From: Roseateles sp.
GTDB lineage: Bacteria; Pseudomonadota; Gammaproteobacteria; Burkholderiales; Burkholderiaceae_C
Assembly (NCBI GenBank): GCA_016790285.1
Contig: JAEUPJ010000050.1
Location: 155,895-219,894 of the forward strand
Direction: 5' to 3'
Length of the DNA stretch: 64,000 nucleotides
Part shown: positions 18,178-26,820 of the stretch, piece after piece
Numbering within the stretch: the stretch's first letter is position 1
Layout of the letters: each line of letters begins with the position of its first letter
Notes under the pieces: model-generated
Database searches by the model: none
What the model saw: only the letters and a program-made list of their open reading frames with translations
Told to the model about the DNA's origin: nothing
Program-made: the position numbers and the translations under genes

Positions 18178-19944
18178 TCAGCTGGCGGGATCGCCTTCGA
18201 CGTCGATGTGCATCATCAAACCGCCACCGCCTTTCGTTTCCACGTTGTTGTTCGTGGTGTGGTGGGAGATGTGGCAATGGATCATCCACTTGCCCGGCTT
18301 GAGCGCCGTCCAGATCACGTCGTAGCGCTGGCCGGGACCGACGTTGACGGTGTCGGCCTTGTAGCGGGCGGCAGGCGGCAGTGTTTCACCGTCGCGAGCC
18401 ACGACGACGAACGGCCCGCCGTGGATGTGCATCGGATGGATGAAGCCGCTGTTCGAGCCGATGAAGCGCACTTTGAGCGTCTCGCCGACCTTCATCTTGA
18501 TCGTGTCGGTCTCGGGAAAGGCGCGCCCGTTGATGGTGAAGTAGTTCGGCATGCCACCTTCCATCGGCATCGCCGGGTAGGTCAGCCCTTCGCGCTTGAG
18601 CCATTCCTGCAGCATCAGCGTGTACTCGTGGTCCGCGGGGATCTCGTCCTTGGGGGTTGCCGGGTCGATGATGAGCGCGCCATACAGACCCAGCGCCTGC
18701 TGCCGGTCCACGTGGTCGTGCGAGTGATAGAAGTAGGTGCCGGACTGGACGGCGGTGAACTCGTAGCGGTAGAGCTCGCCGTTCCCGATCGGCATTTGCG
18801 TGACGCGCGCCGGGCCGTCCATGACATTGGGAAGCACCAGTCCGTGCCAGTGCACCGTGGTGGACTCGGGCAAGCGGTTGGTCACGTTGATGCGTACCCG
18901 GTCACCCTGCTTGAAGCGCAGTCGCGGGCCCGGGACCTGGCCGTTGAAGGCGAAGGCCTCCATCGAGACGTTCGGCAGGATCTGCCATCGGATGACGGAG
19001 GTCTCCAGGTCGAAGACCTTGACGCCGTCCTCGATGCGAGGCGTGAGTTCCTGGTCACCGCGCTTGTCGAGACCGTAGGTTGCCGTCACGAAGCGCGGCG
19101 GCACAGCGGCCATGTCGCGCATCGCTTCGCCCGGCGTGTCGCGGTCCATGATCATGCCCGGCGGCATGATGGCGCCGCCCACGTCGCGCGCACTGAGGCT
19201 CATGTTGACGAAGTTCGCTGGAGCCGCCATGCCTGTGAGGAGCAGCAACACGGAGATCCCGCCCACCGCCGCGAGTTGTGGGCGGGTCAAGTCGGTGGAC
19301 ATGGCGCCATCGTGCCCGCCATGCTTGCCGCCGCCGTGCTTCATGCCTGCGTGCCCGCCAGCAGGCTTGCTTTTATCTGCGCCGTCGTGCGGCTTGTCAG
19401 CCTCGGCCATGGCCATGGCGGGCGCGCCCGAGTGACCGTGATCGGCCGAGTGCGGCGCAGGAGCGGCGCTCGCAGCGTCGTGAGCCGCGTGGGCGGGCAT
19501 GGCGCCCTGGTGCCCATGGGCAGAGTGGTCCTCGTGCTCGGCCATCTTGCCCGCACTCTCGCCGGCCTTCTCGCCCACCTCAAACCGGCTGCCAGGCTTG
19601 CGCTCGGTCATCAGGCCGTGTTTCATCTTCTGGGCGACCATCCAGACATTGACCGGGTAGGCCAAGGCAAAGCCGGCCATCACGCCCAGGGACATAACGC
19701 CCCAGAACAGCAGCTCAGTCGGCTCCATCGCGCGCATGTCGCGGCCCATCATCAGCAGGCTCATGACTGGCGCCATCCCGGCCATCATGAAATTCATGCT
19801 GATGAACTCAGGGACGAAGCTTTTGCGGACGTTCTCCCAGTAGGTGCCGCCCATCATGCTTTTCATGAAAAGCGACTGGAAGATGAAAAGGCCGAATGCA
19901 AAGCCGGCGACATACTCGACGATCAGATCGACCCACATCGGCAA
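18178..19944 (-). CDS. DUF4396 C-terminal half fused to a multicopper oxidase (downstream of an in-frame TGA)
   Basis: From the ATG at 19944 this reads 588 aa; the homologous frame continues upstream to the TGA at 20002-20004. The N-terminal part is the last third of a DUF4396 membrane domain (VDLIVEYVAGFAFGLFIFQS, then GVMAGFALAYPVNVWM). A ~100-residue His/Ala/Met-rich linker, one more hydrophobic segment (LAAVGGISVLLLLTGM) and a multicopper oxidase follow. Copper motifs are complete: HWHGLVLP, FYHSHDHVD, HPMHIHGG and HCHISHHT. It would be a membrane-tethered cuprous oxidase with a metal-rich arm. The first DUF4396 half is the entry at 20002. Expression needs readthrough, recoding or re-initiation. 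Confidence 0.8.
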   Translation of the reverse strand: MPMWVDLIVEYVAGFAFGLFIFQSLFMKSMMGGTYWENVRKSFVPEFISMNFMMAGMAPVMSLLMMGRDMRAMEPTELLFWGVMSLGVMAGFALAYPVNVWMVAQKMKHGLMTERKPGSRFEVGEKAGESAGKMAEHEDHSAHGHQGAMPAHAAHDAASAAPAPHSADHGHSGAPAMAMAEADKPHDGADKSKPAGGHAGMKHGGGKHGGHDGAMSTDLTRPQLAAVGGISVLLLLTGMAAPANFVNMSLSARDVGGAIMPPGMIMDRDTPGEAMRDMAAVPPRFVTATYGLDKRGDQELTPRIEDGVKVFDLETSVIRWQILPNVSMEAFAFNGQVPGPRLRFKQGDRVRINVTNRLPESTTVHWHGLVLPNVMDGPARVTQMPIGNGELYRYEFTAVQSGTYFYHSHDHVDRQQALGLYGALIIDPATPKDEIPADHEYTLMLQEWLKREGLTYPAMPMEGGMPNYFTINGRAFPETDTIKMKVGETLKVRFIGSNSGFIHPMHIHGGPFVVVARDGETLPPAARYKADTVNVGPGQRYDVIWTALKPGKWMIHCHISHHTTNNNVETKGGGGLMMHIDVEGDPAS

Positions 19945-20001
19945 GCCAAGGGCGGCGGTGATGACGGCGGCGAGGATGATGCCGGTGGCGTCTCCGGCGA
20001 C

Positions 20002-20262
20002 TCAGTGGATCGTCGATCCGACACCCTGTCTCCATAGAGGGGCCACGAAGGTTTCGTGCGTGCCAGGCCGGGGCTCCTTGTCCGACATCACGTACAGCAA
20101 CAGGCCGAAGGGACCCATGTACAGCGTGACGAGGATGAAGCCCCACCGCATGACGGTCGGCTCGGGGTTGTTGCGGAACTGGTCGTACGCCACGAAGAGC
20201 GTGGACGCACCGGCCAGAAGAAACCAGACAACGAGGAAGTAGTCGATCGGCTGAATAAGCAT
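20002..20262 (-). CDS. N-terminal half of the DUF4396-multicopper oxidase, ending at an in-frame TGA
   Basis: 86 aa from ATG 20262 (the frame also opens at TTG 20343). Two transmembrane segments are visible: PIDYFLVVWFLLAGASTLFV and WGFILVTLYMGPFGLLLYVM. It ends QGVGSTIH-stop. Translation resumes in the same frame with no shift as VAGDATGIILAAVIT and runs into the oxidase at 18178. In DUF4396 proteins as I know them, the His here is followed by a conserved Cys (HC...GD/GC). The TGA would be codon 87 of a 694-residue product. It could be a nonsense mutation, a sequence error or selenocysteine. Confidence 0.7.
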   Translation of the reverse strand: MLIQPIDYFLVVWFLLAGASTLFVAYDQFRNNPEPTVMRWGFILVTLYMGPFGLLLYVMSDKEPRPGTHETFVAPLWRQGVGSTIH

Positions 20263-20497
20263 GTGTCGGCGGTCCGTCTGCACGAGCGCGTTGACGTCGA
20301 TGCGAGGCGCGAGCGTCACGTCTTCAAGCGCGGGGTCTCGCAAACTGCCGCCAATGCTAGGAGTCGGGTCCCGCGCACCAAGGTGTTGAACGCGCTACGG
20401 CCATGTAGGAAATGACTGATGCGTCGCCTCAGCTGACGCGAAAGACAGTTCATTGATACGCGCTCGCGCGGACAGCAGGTCGAAACTGGTTCTTGTA

Positions 20498-20619
20498 CTA
20501 ATGCCACGGGTGCAACGACTCGGGTAACCGCTTGTCATGGGCGATCTCGTTCGGGCCCCGGCGCACCAAGCGCGAAAGGAAGCTGAACCCATGGGTCAGC
20601 ACGTTGGTCAAGCGGGCAC
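20498..20619 (-). pseudogene. C-terminal fragment of a gene cut by the IS21-type element
   Basis: On the minus strand an open frame runs from the element boundary to a TAG at 20498-20500 and encodes about 40 residues, including THGFSFLSRLVRRGPNEIA and DKRLPESLHPW. The Arg-rich tail after a hydrophobic stretch resembles the C-terminus of a membrane protein, but I cannot name it. No start codon or ribosome site is present before the IS border. The sequence on the other side of the element does not obviously supply the missing 5' part. Confidence 0.4.
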
Positions 20620-20649
20620 TGTTGGCGCCGATCTAAATTTGACCCACCC
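20620..20649 (+). repeat. left terminal inverted repeat of the IS21-type element
   Basis: Begins TGTTGGCGCC and ends AAATTTGACCCACCC; matches the right terminus at 27 of 30 positions, with the mismatches clustered at positions 13-15. Confidence 0.9.
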
Positions 20650-20728
20650 TGCCGATTGAACTCTGACCCAGGGCTTGGGGCCAGCATCGCGTGATGCCGG
20701 CTGTGGACAACTGTAGTGGTGAGCTTCC

Positions 20729-21520
20729 TCAGGCCGCTTCGTCGCCCTTGTTGCGCCGCTCCTGCTCCCTCGCCTTGATGCGCTTGCGCGTTGCCGCCGT
20801 GGCCTGCGTGACGCGGTAGCTCTCGTTGCCGGTCTCCACGATGTGGCAATGGTGCGTGAGCCGGTCCAGCAGCGCCGTGGTCATCTTGGCGTCTCCGAAC
20901 ACGGTGCTCCATTCGGCGAAGTCCAGGTTGGTCGTGATGACGACGCTGGTGTGCTCGTAGAGCTTGGACATCAGATGGAACAGCAAGGCGCCGCCGCTCT
21001 GGCTGAACGGCAGGTAGCCCAGTTCATCGAGGATCACCAGGTCCAGGCGCAGCAGGCTGGCCGCGATGCGCCCGGCCTTGCCCTCGGCCTTCTCCCGCTC
21101 CAGCGCGTTGACCAGGTCCACCGTGCTGTAGAAGCGGACCCGCTTGCCGTGCGTGCCGATGCCCGTCACGCCGAGGGCCGTGGCCAGGTGGGTCTTGCCC
21201 GTGCCCGGTCCGCCCACCAGCACCACGTTGTGCGCCGCGGCCGTGAACTCGCAGGTGGCCAGTTGCGTGACCAGCTTGCGGTCCACGGGCGAGACCTCGA
21301 AGTCGAAGCTGGCCAGGTCGCGGTGCACCGGGAAGCGGGCCGCGCTCATCTGGTGCTGCACCGAGCGCGTGGCGCGGTCGCTGGCCTCGGCCTGCAGCAT
21401 GTGCTCCAGCAGCCAACGCGAGCGCTCGACTTCAGCGTTGCGCTGCTCGCCGAGTTCGGCCCAGGTGGCGGCCATGCCGTGCAGGCGCAGGGCCTTCAGC
21501 TCTGCAATGACATCAGCCAT
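20729..21520 (-). CDS. istB: IstB-type transposition ATPase
   Basis: 263-aa AAA+ helper of IS21 transposition. Walker A GGPGTGKT is at about 103-110, Walker B reads [11 protein letters not shown], and the sensor region has [13 protein letters not shown]. An N-terminal helical domain ([20 protein letters not shown]) is typical of IstB. IstB forms ATP-dependent filaments or decamers that select target DNA and recruit the transposase. Its start overlaps the istA stop by 8 bp, which implies translational coupling. The tail is Lys/Arg/Glu-rich. No damage is visible, so it may be active. Confidence 0.93.
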   Translation of the reverse strand: MADVIAELKALRLHGMAATWAELGEQRNAEVERSRWLLEHMLQAEASDRATRSVQHQMSAARFPVHRDLASFDFEVSPVDRKLVTQLATCEFTAAAHNVVLVGGPGTGKTHLATALGVTGIGTHGKRVRFYSTVDLVNALEREKAEGKAGRIAASLLRLDLVILDELGYLPFSQSGGALLFHLMSKLYEHTSVVITTNLDFAEWSTVFGDAKMTTALLDRLTHHCHIVETGNESYRVTQATAATRKRIKAREQERRNKGDEAA

Positions 21521-23033
21521 GGTCGACCTCCTGCTCGGCCAGCCGGCGCAGACGGTCGTAGCGGCCCGGGTCGGCCTGCGGTGGCGTGGTCATGCTCAGC
21601 GGTGTGGCAACGTTGGGCGGTCGCTCGGGCGCCGTGAGCCGCGCCAGCACGTTGGCCACGTGTTCCGGGCTGATGCGCCCGCCAGGCCCTGCGCGTTCCA
21701 GCGCCAACTCGGCCGCCACCAGCACCTCGTCCAGCCCCGCCGTGCTGCTCAGCGCCAGCACTTGCGCCATCAGCCGGTCGCCGCCCGCGTGGCGAAGCAA
21801 GGCCTGGCGCAGCCTGGCCAGCGGCTCGGGCAGGTCCACGAACGGGGCGCCGTTGCGCAGCGCGCCGGGCTTGCGTTGGACCAGCGGCACATAGTGCTGC
21901 CAGTCGTAGGCCGTGCGGCCCTTGCCGCTGAGCCGCACATGCTCAGCCACCACACGCTCATCGGCCACGATCACCACGCGCTGCGGGTACAGCCGCGTGC
22001 TGACCGTCTGCCGGGCCAACTCGCAGGGCACCGAGTAGCGGTTGCGCGCCACCGTCACCAGGCAGGTGCTGCTCACGCGCGCAACGTCCTGCACATAACC
22101 GTCGAAGTCAACGGGCTTTGGCATCAGGTGGCTGCGCTCCAGCTCCAGCATCTCTGCCACGCTGAAGGCCTTGTGCTCGGGGTGGCGCAACTCGGCCCAC
22201 AGCGCCTTGCAGCGCTCGCCCAGCCAGGCGTTGAGTTCCTCCAGGCTGCCGAAGCGCTGCTCGCGCGCCGCCAGCCAGATGCGACGCCGGCTGTCCTGCA
22301 CGTTCTTCTCGACGACACCCTTCTCCCAGCCGCTGGCGACGTTGCAGAAGTCCGGGTCGAAGAGGTAGTGCGCGCACAGCGCGGCGAAGCGGCTGTTGAC
22401 GTCCCGACTCTTGCCGCGACCGACGCGGTCCACGGCGGTCTTCATGTTGTCGTAGATGCCCCGGCGCGCCACGCCGCCCAGGGCCGCGAAGCTGCGCGTG
22501 TGGGCGTCGAACAGCATCTCGTGGCCTTGGCTGGGGTACGCCACCAGCCAGAAGGCCCGGCTGGCGCACAGCTTCATGTGCGCCGCCTGCAGCCGCTGGT
22601 ACACGCCGCCGATGACCAGCGGCTCCTCGCTCCAGTCGAACTGGAAGGCCTCGCCGAGTTCGAAGCTCAGCGGCACGTAGGCATCGCCCACCCCAACGCC
22701 GCCCTGGGCCGCGCGCCAGGCGCGGATGTAGTCGGTCAGCCGGCTGTAGCCGCCGTCGTACCCAGCGGCCTTCAACTGCTCCAGCAGCGCCTTGGCACTG
22801 CGCCGCTCCTTCTTGGGCCGACGCGCATCGGCCCGCAGCGATTGCTCCAGTTGCTCGACGTAGGGCGCCAGCTTGGTCGGCACCGTCGGCCGGCGGTACT
22901 GCGGCGGTTCGGCCTTGCCCAGCCTGAGGTACTTGCGAACCGTGTTCCTCGCCAGGCTCGTAGCCTTGGCAATCTCCCGCACCGACTTCTTCTCGCGGTG
23001 GTGCATCCGCAAGACCTTGCCAATCATCACCAT
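21513..23033 (-). CDS. istA: IstA-type DDE transposase
   Basis: 506 aa from ATG 23033 (preceded by GGAG); the longer frame to 23102 reads into the terminal repeat. The N-terminal helix-turn-helix reads [21 protein letters not shown]. The retroviral-integrase-like catalytic core contains QFDWSEEP (first Asp) and [11 protein letters not shown] (second), followed by the acidic segment of the third catalytic residue near [12 protein letters not shown]. The C-terminal part ([14 protein letters not shown]) is the DNA-binding beta domain of IstA. No stops or frameshifts are visible. It cuts and joins the element ends with IstB. Confidence 0.93.
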   Translation of the reverse strand: MVMIGKVLRMHHREKKSVREIAKATSLARNTVRKYLRLGKAEPPQYRRPTVPTKLAPYVEQLEQSLRADARRPKKERRSAKALLEQLKAAGYDGGYSRLTDYIRAWRAAQGGVGVGDAYVPLSFELGEAFQFDWSEEPLVIGGVYQRLQAAHMKLCASRAFWLVAYPSQGHEMLFDAHTRSFAALGGVARRGIYDNMKTAVDRVGRGKSRDVNSRFAALCAHYLFDPDFCNVASGWEKGVVEKNVQDSRRRIWLAAREQRFGSLEELNAWLGERCKALWAELRHPEHKAFSVAEMLELERSHLMPKPVDFDGYVQDVARVSSTCLVTVARNRYSVPCELARQTVSTRLYPQRVVIVADERVVAEHVRLSGKGRTAYDWQHYVPLVQRKPGALRNGAPFVDLPEPLARLRQALLRHAGGDRLMAQVLALSSTAGLDEVLVAAELALERAGPGGRISPEHVANVLARLTAPERPPNVATPLSMTTPPQADPGRYDRLRRLAEQEVDHG

Positions 23034-23126
23034 GGTGATCACTCCTCGAACCCCGCCCAGCTGTGGATATCTCGGGCAGGGTAGGTTGAACACCTGGGTC
23101 AAATTTGGGTCGGCAGGGCCCTCACG

Positions 23127-23156
23127 GGTGGGTCAAATTTCAGTCGGCGCCAACAG
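23127..23156 (-). repeat. right terminal inverted repeat of the IS21-type element
   Basis: Reverse complement begins TGTTGGCGCC and shares AAATTTGACCCACCC with the left end. An inner second copy (AAATTTGACCCAGG on the minus strand) lies around 23,092-23,105. Confidence 0.9.
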
Positions 23157-23553
23157 ATGTGTGAATCACGCCGGCCTTCGAACTTGCTCTTTCCCTTGAA
23201 AGGATTGAGCTGCAGACGCAGCCAGCCGGCTGGCGGCGTTGCAGCGTTCTCGGTCGGACTACGCGATTTGTCGTGTGACCGGAAGTTGGCGCATTGCAGT
23301 CGTCAGTACGCAAAGAACCTCATCCAGTTGCTCCGCAGGTGGTCGAAGTGATCCTTCACCAGCGCGAGATGACGAACCGCCGAGGCTAGGCGCGATTGAC
23401 GACGCGTGCACACGCTGAACACCTGTGTGAGTGTCCGATGGGGCATCGCGGCCCGGCTTGTCTGCATGCGGTGTGCCAGTACATCAGTTGCGCACACAAG
23501 CTAGGCCACGTAGCAGGCGAAACCGAACGGGACCGCTTTGTGATCTCTTGGCT
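23157..23553. other. intergenic stretch between the IS element and the second two-component system
   Basis: About 400 bp with no convincing gene. Next to the IS a minus-strand open segment encodes about 45 residues (PPAGWLRLQLNPFKGKSKFE) but is closed upstream by a TGA and has no start. It may be a remnant of a gene broken during insertion. The rest shows no clear promoter, repeat or RNA. Confidence 0.5.
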
Positions 23554-24861
23554 TCACTCGCGGTAGACCGGCAGCGCAAGCCCCAGGCATGCCCCCGCTG
23601 ACCCAGACGCTGTGGGTAGCGGCGCCAGTCGACCTCCGTGCAGGATCGCCACACGTTGCGCGATCGCCAGGCCCAAGCCGCCAATGCCCCCGCCCGCTCG
23701 CGGGAGCGGTAGGCCCCTGAGTGAGGCTCCCGCGGACAAGCGGGCTGCCAGGCCCTCGGGTAGACCGGGTCCATCGTCCTCGACGCGAATGCAGGCGTCT
23801 CCCCCCTCCTGAGTCAACGTCACCCTGACGTGCTTGGCGTAGCGCAACGCGTTCTCAATCAAGTTGCTCAGCGCACGCTCGACCAGTTGCCAATCGCCCT
23901 GCACCTCGATCCGTGGGGGCGCTGGACCATCGAGCCGAACACCGCTGCCGAACTTCTGCACGGTGTCGCTGACCAATTCATCGAGCGCGAAGGGCGCGCG
24001 CTGCGTGACTTCCTGCATCGCCTCCAGCGCCGCCAGTTCGAAGAGCTGCTGCGTCAAGCGGCGCACGCGATTGCTCTGGGCCAGCGCGCGCGACCGCACG
24101 CCTTCGTCTTCCGGGAGCGCTTCGAGGAGTCCATGCAACGCGGTCAGCGGCGTCCGCAGGTCGTGTGCCAACTGCGCCATGTGCTCTCTGTGGGTTGCTG
24201 CGAGCTCACGCTCACGCTCGGCACGGATCAATTCACGTTCGGCATGAGCCTGCCGCGCAAACGCCCAGGCGCCCAGGGCCAAGGTCAGCCCGACCACACC
24301 CAGGGCGAGCGTGGTGCCCACGTACGCCAAGCCGTGGTTCTGGACAGCGCCCGCTGCATCGCGCCTCACGACACCGTCGAGCACGATGTACAGGTAGCCT
24401 GGCGCGGCGGATTCACCCGGTGTCGGGGGAAACATGGCTGCGCTGAACAACCGTGTTCCATGACCCGTCATCGGGTCTGTGCCTCGAACGGGCAGCGGCG
24501 CCCCTGCCAAGAACCGCTGAATGGCCTCCAGCGATACCTGGTGTTCGCGCACCATGCCTGGAGGGCCGAGGTAGGTGACCACTTGGCCCTGGGCATCCAA
24601 GGTGTAGACCTGAATGCCGGGATTCACCGTCATCAGCATCTCGATCAACCGCTCGCGGGAGCCGGTATCGGTCGCATCGACATGCGTCGCGCGGACAACT
24701 GGCCAGTGCTCGACGACGTGTCGCGCCAGGCCCGCCGACAAGGTCTGCAGGGCAGCAGCCTCACGCTCGGCAGCCACATGCGCACCAAGGGTCAGCATTG
24801 CGGTCCCAAAGGCAGCGAGCAGGAGCGCAAACGTCAGCGTGAGGCGACCTGCAAAGCTCAT
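23554..24861 (-). CDS. sensor histidine kinase of an OmpR-type system
   Basis: 435 aa from ATG 24861, which overlaps the regulator stop as ATGA. TM1 is near 8-27 and TM2 near 179-203, with a ~150-residue periplasmic sensor between them. The H-box His is at about 233 (AQLAHDLRTPLTALHG). The HATPase domain has N-box LSNLIENALRYAKHV, G1 VEDDGPGLPEG and G2 GGLGLAIAQRV. No HAMP domain is obvious; a short charged coil (AERELIRAERERELAATHRE) links TM2 to the kinase core. The ligand is unknown. It is coupled to the regulator and to a spondin-domain exported protein, hinting at an envelope signal. Confidence 0.88.
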   Translation of the reverse strand: MSFAGRLTLTFALLLAAFGTAMLTLGAHVAAEREAAALQTLSAGLARHVVEHWPVVRATHVDATDTGSRERLIEMLMTVNPGIQVYTLDAQGQVVTYLGPPGMVREHQVSLEAIQRFLAGAPLPVRGTDPMTGHGTRLFSAAMFPPTPGESAAPGYLYIVLDGVVRRDAAGAVQNHGLAYVGTTLALGVVGLTLALGAWAFARQAHAERELIRAERERELAATHREHMAQLAHDLRTPLTALHGLLEALPEDEGVRSRALAQSNRVRRLTQQLFELAALEAMQEVTQRAPFALDELVSDTVQKFGSGVRLDGPAPPRIEVQGDWQLVERALSNLIENALRYAKHVRVTLTQEGGDACIRVEDDGPGLPEGLAARLSAGASLRGLPLPRAGGGIGGLGLAIAQRVAILHGGRLAPLPTASGSAGACLGLALPVYRE

Positions 24862-25535
24862 GGCACCAACCGGTAACCGACGCCCCACACGGTGAGGAGC
24901 AAGCGCGGTGCGCGCGGATTGGGCTCAAGCTTGGAACGGAGCCGGTTGATGTGCGAATTGACGGTGTGCTCGAAACCATCGAAGCCCGAGCCCCACACTC
25001 GACGCAAGAGCTCTTCACGGCCGAAGGCTTGCCCAGGATGGCGCATCAAGAAGTGAAGGAGGTCGAATTCCCTGAGAGTGAGCTCGATCGGCACGCCGTC
25101 GCGCAACACCGTTCGTTCAGGAAACCGAAGCTCCAGCGATCCGTGTCGCAAAGGTGCCTCGTCGGCGCTGTCGAGCCTCTGGGTACGCCGCAAGTGCGCG
25201 CGCACTCGTGCCACCAATTCGAGCATGGAGAACGGCTTCACCACATAGTCATCGGCACCGAGCTCCAGCCCGAGCACCCGTTGCGCCTCGCCGTCTCGGG
25301 CGCTCAGCATCAAGATGGGCAGCCGTGGATGTCGCTCACGCAACGCGCGACACACGTCCCACCCGTCAGCGCCCGGAAGCACGCCATCGAGCAGCACCAC
25401 ATCGAAGCCCTGGCCGAGTGACATCGCGACCGCGCCATCGCGCTCCCAGTGGACTTCGAACCCTGCCCGTCGCAGGTGCTCGGTCAGGGTGTCCGCAATG
25501 GCTTCGTCGTCTTCGACCAGGAGCAGCTTTGGCAT
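24858..25535 (-). CDS. OmpR-family response regulator
   Basis: 225 aa. Receiver domain with acidic pair ED (8-9), phospho-Asp at 50 (VVLLDGVLPG), Thr/Ser switch in LMLSARDG and Lys in VVKPFSMLE. The C-terminal winged helix has FEHTVNSHINRLRSKLE and ends VWGVGYRLVP. It overlaps its kinase by 4 bp and starts 6 bp after the spondin-like PEP-CTERM gene, so the three form one operon. Target genes are unknown; autoregulation of this operon is the simplest guess. Confidence 0.9.
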   Translation of the reverse strand: MPKLLLVEDDEAIADTLTEHLRRAGFEVHWERDGAVAMSLGQGFDVVLLDGVLPGADGWDVCRALRERHPRLPILMLSARDGEAQRVLGLELGADDYVVKPFSMLELVARVRAHLRRTQRLDSADEAPLRHGSLELRFPERTVLRDGVPIELTLREFDLLHFLMRHPGQAFGREELLRRVWGSGFDGFEHTVNSHINRLRSKLEPNPRAPRLLLTVWGVGYRLVP

Positions 25536-25541
25536 GCGCGC

Positions 25542-26315
25542 TCAGTCGGCCTTCACCCCTCGAAACTTACGCAGCCCGATCACTCCGAGCAGGCCCGACA
25601 GCAGGAGGCCCGCAGAGGCCGGTTCAGGCACGGCGGACACTTCGAAATTGATTCGGTAGACGTCTGTGGCCGCGGAGAGATTGCTGCTGAACACGTACCC
25701 CGCCGCGGTGGTCAGTCCGTTGAAGGCGGCAAGCTCCGCAAAGTTGAGCGCCACCACAGAACCTTGCGGCGTGCGAAGGCTGTTGTTCCCGACAAACGCG
25801 GCGGCAGACGGGTCGAAGACCTCGGAACCCGCGTCCCAGATACCGCTGGCCTTGATCGTCAGCGAGTTCACGGTCAGGTTGCCGTGCTGATCGAAAAGCC
25901 GCAATCCGCTGTCGTTGCCGATGAAGAAGTCGTTGCTCGGCACGACCATGGTGCCGAAGCTGAAGATCCCGTGGTTGTCGGTGTTGACCAGAAAGGTCTG
26001 GCTGGCGCTCGCACCCGCCAGCAGCAGTCCGCCGATGGTGCCGCGGACAGCGCCCGGGTCAGTCGCAGCGAATGCCGACTGCCAAGCGCCACCTGCCCCG
26101 CCTTCGGCGACCGAGATGATGGGCGCTGAAGCGGTTTGGCCGAGGTTGAACGGGTCAAAGCTGCCATTGCCGAATCCGACATGCAGGGGGGCAAACGCGA
26201 TGCCGTTGCTCGGGGCGAGGTTCTCGACCCTCACAGTGACCTGACGTACATCGGCGTGGGACAGGGTTGCAGCAGACAAGGCGGACACGGCCACCAGCAG
26301 ACGGATGACAGACAT
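25542..26315 (-). CDS. spondin-domain PEP-CTERM exported protein
   Basis: 257 aa from ATG 26315. Signal peptide ends LSHA. The mature protein begins with a spondin_N-like pattern (VTVRVENLAPSNGIAFAPLH, then VSVAEGGAGGAW-like region read here as ISVAEGGAGG). It carries a C-terminal sorting signal: VPEPASAGLLLSGLLGV, a hydrophobic helix and an Arg/Lys tail. PEP-CTERM proteins are processed by exosortase and displayed or released with exopolysaccharide. Six bp separate it from the response regulator. The protein may be the sensed or regulated output of the downstream two-component system; that link is inferred from gene order. Confidence 0.85.
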   Translation of the reverse strand: MSVIRLLVAVSALSAATLSHADVRQVTVRVENLAPSNGIAFAPLHVGFGNGSFDPFNLGQTASAPIISVAEGGAGGAWQSAFAATDPGAVRGTIGGLLLAGASASQTFLVNTDNHGIFSFGTMVVPSNDFFIGNDSGLRLFDQHGNLTVNSLTIKASGIWDAGSEVFDPSAAAFVGNNSLRTPQGSVVALNFAELAAFNGLTTAAGYVFSSNLSAATDVYRINFEVSAVPEPASAGLLLSGLLGVIGLRKFRGVKAD

Positions 26316-26464
26316 GAAGAAGCTCCAGGTGTGACGCCAACGCGGCGACGTTCTGGACTCTAGGGACGGGAGTTCCCGTAAGCCTCCTCGGCAGATCACG
26401 GAGCGGTGACATCTATCTTCGCTGCGGGTGCAAGGTCATGACGCACACCGCCCCGTGCCGTGTG

Positions 26465-26740
26465 CTATCGCAGGGTCATCAACGCGACCGTGGCAAGTGC
26501 AACGAGACCAACGACCAACAGCAGCCTCGACATGAATGAACGCCTGACGGATTGGAGCGCTTCCTCGCGTGCCATATCGACGTACAAAGCACCCGATGCG
26601 GTGGTGCGGAGCACTTCCGCCCGTTTCAGGTCCTCCAGCAGATTCAGCGCTTCTCGTGGGAGCGACTCCAGCGCAATGGCGCGCTCCGCGTCCGCATTCC
26701 CTCCTTGCCGAACGATGGACCTCCCGCAGTGAGTTTGCAA
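26465..26740 (-). CDS. possible small membrane-anchored protein downstream of marR
   Basis: An open frame encodes about 91 residues with a plausible protein-like C-terminal part: AERAIALESLPREALNLLED, then YVDMAREEALQSVRRSF and a terminal transmembrane helix LLLVVGLVALATVALM. The start is uncertain; TTG at 26740 is the only upstream candidate before sequence that is the shadow of other frames, and it lacks a clear ribosome site. It sits 80 bp after the MarR gene on the same strand. No family recognised. It could be a tail-anchored helper of the antiporter operon or a non-coding open frame. Confidence 0.42.
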   Translation of the reverse strand: MQTHCGRSIVRQGGNADAERAIALESLPREALNLLEDLKRAEVLRTTASGALYVDMAREEALQSVRRSFMSRLLLVVGLVALATVALMTLR

Positions 26741-26820
26741 AGCCCAGGCCGCAGTCGATTCAAGCCCCTGACTACCCGCTTTGCCGATGGGACCGACGAC
26801 ACCCGGCGGAGCGTCCGTCC

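Larger units (their letters stand above)
20620..23156 (-). mobile_element. IS21-family insertion sequence, apparently complete
   Basis: 2,537 bp bounded by 30-bp terminal inverted repeats (27/30 matches) that start TGTTGGCGCC. Internal copies of the TTGACCCA-type motif occur near both ends (left around 20,660-20,671, right around 23,091-23,111), as is usual for the multiple transposase sites of this family. It contains istA and istB overlapping by 8 bp. No matching 4-8 bp target duplication is visible in the flanks (left ...GGGCAC, right GATGTG...), suggesting later rearrangement or recombination between copies. Confidence 0.9.

Noticed and set aside
20005-20040. GCCGG/CCGGC hairpin just after the TGA of the DUF4396 gene as a SECIS element
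   Set aside because: The hairpin lies on the minus strand at 19998-19980. Its loop begins about 8 bases after the TGA, nearer than bacterial SECIS loops (about 16-37 bases), and GC-rich dyads are frequent in this genome. Kept only as a weak remark, not as a feature.
20843-23084. Plus-strand frames opposite istA/istB
   Set aside because: Antisense to intact IS21 genes and without recognisable domains.
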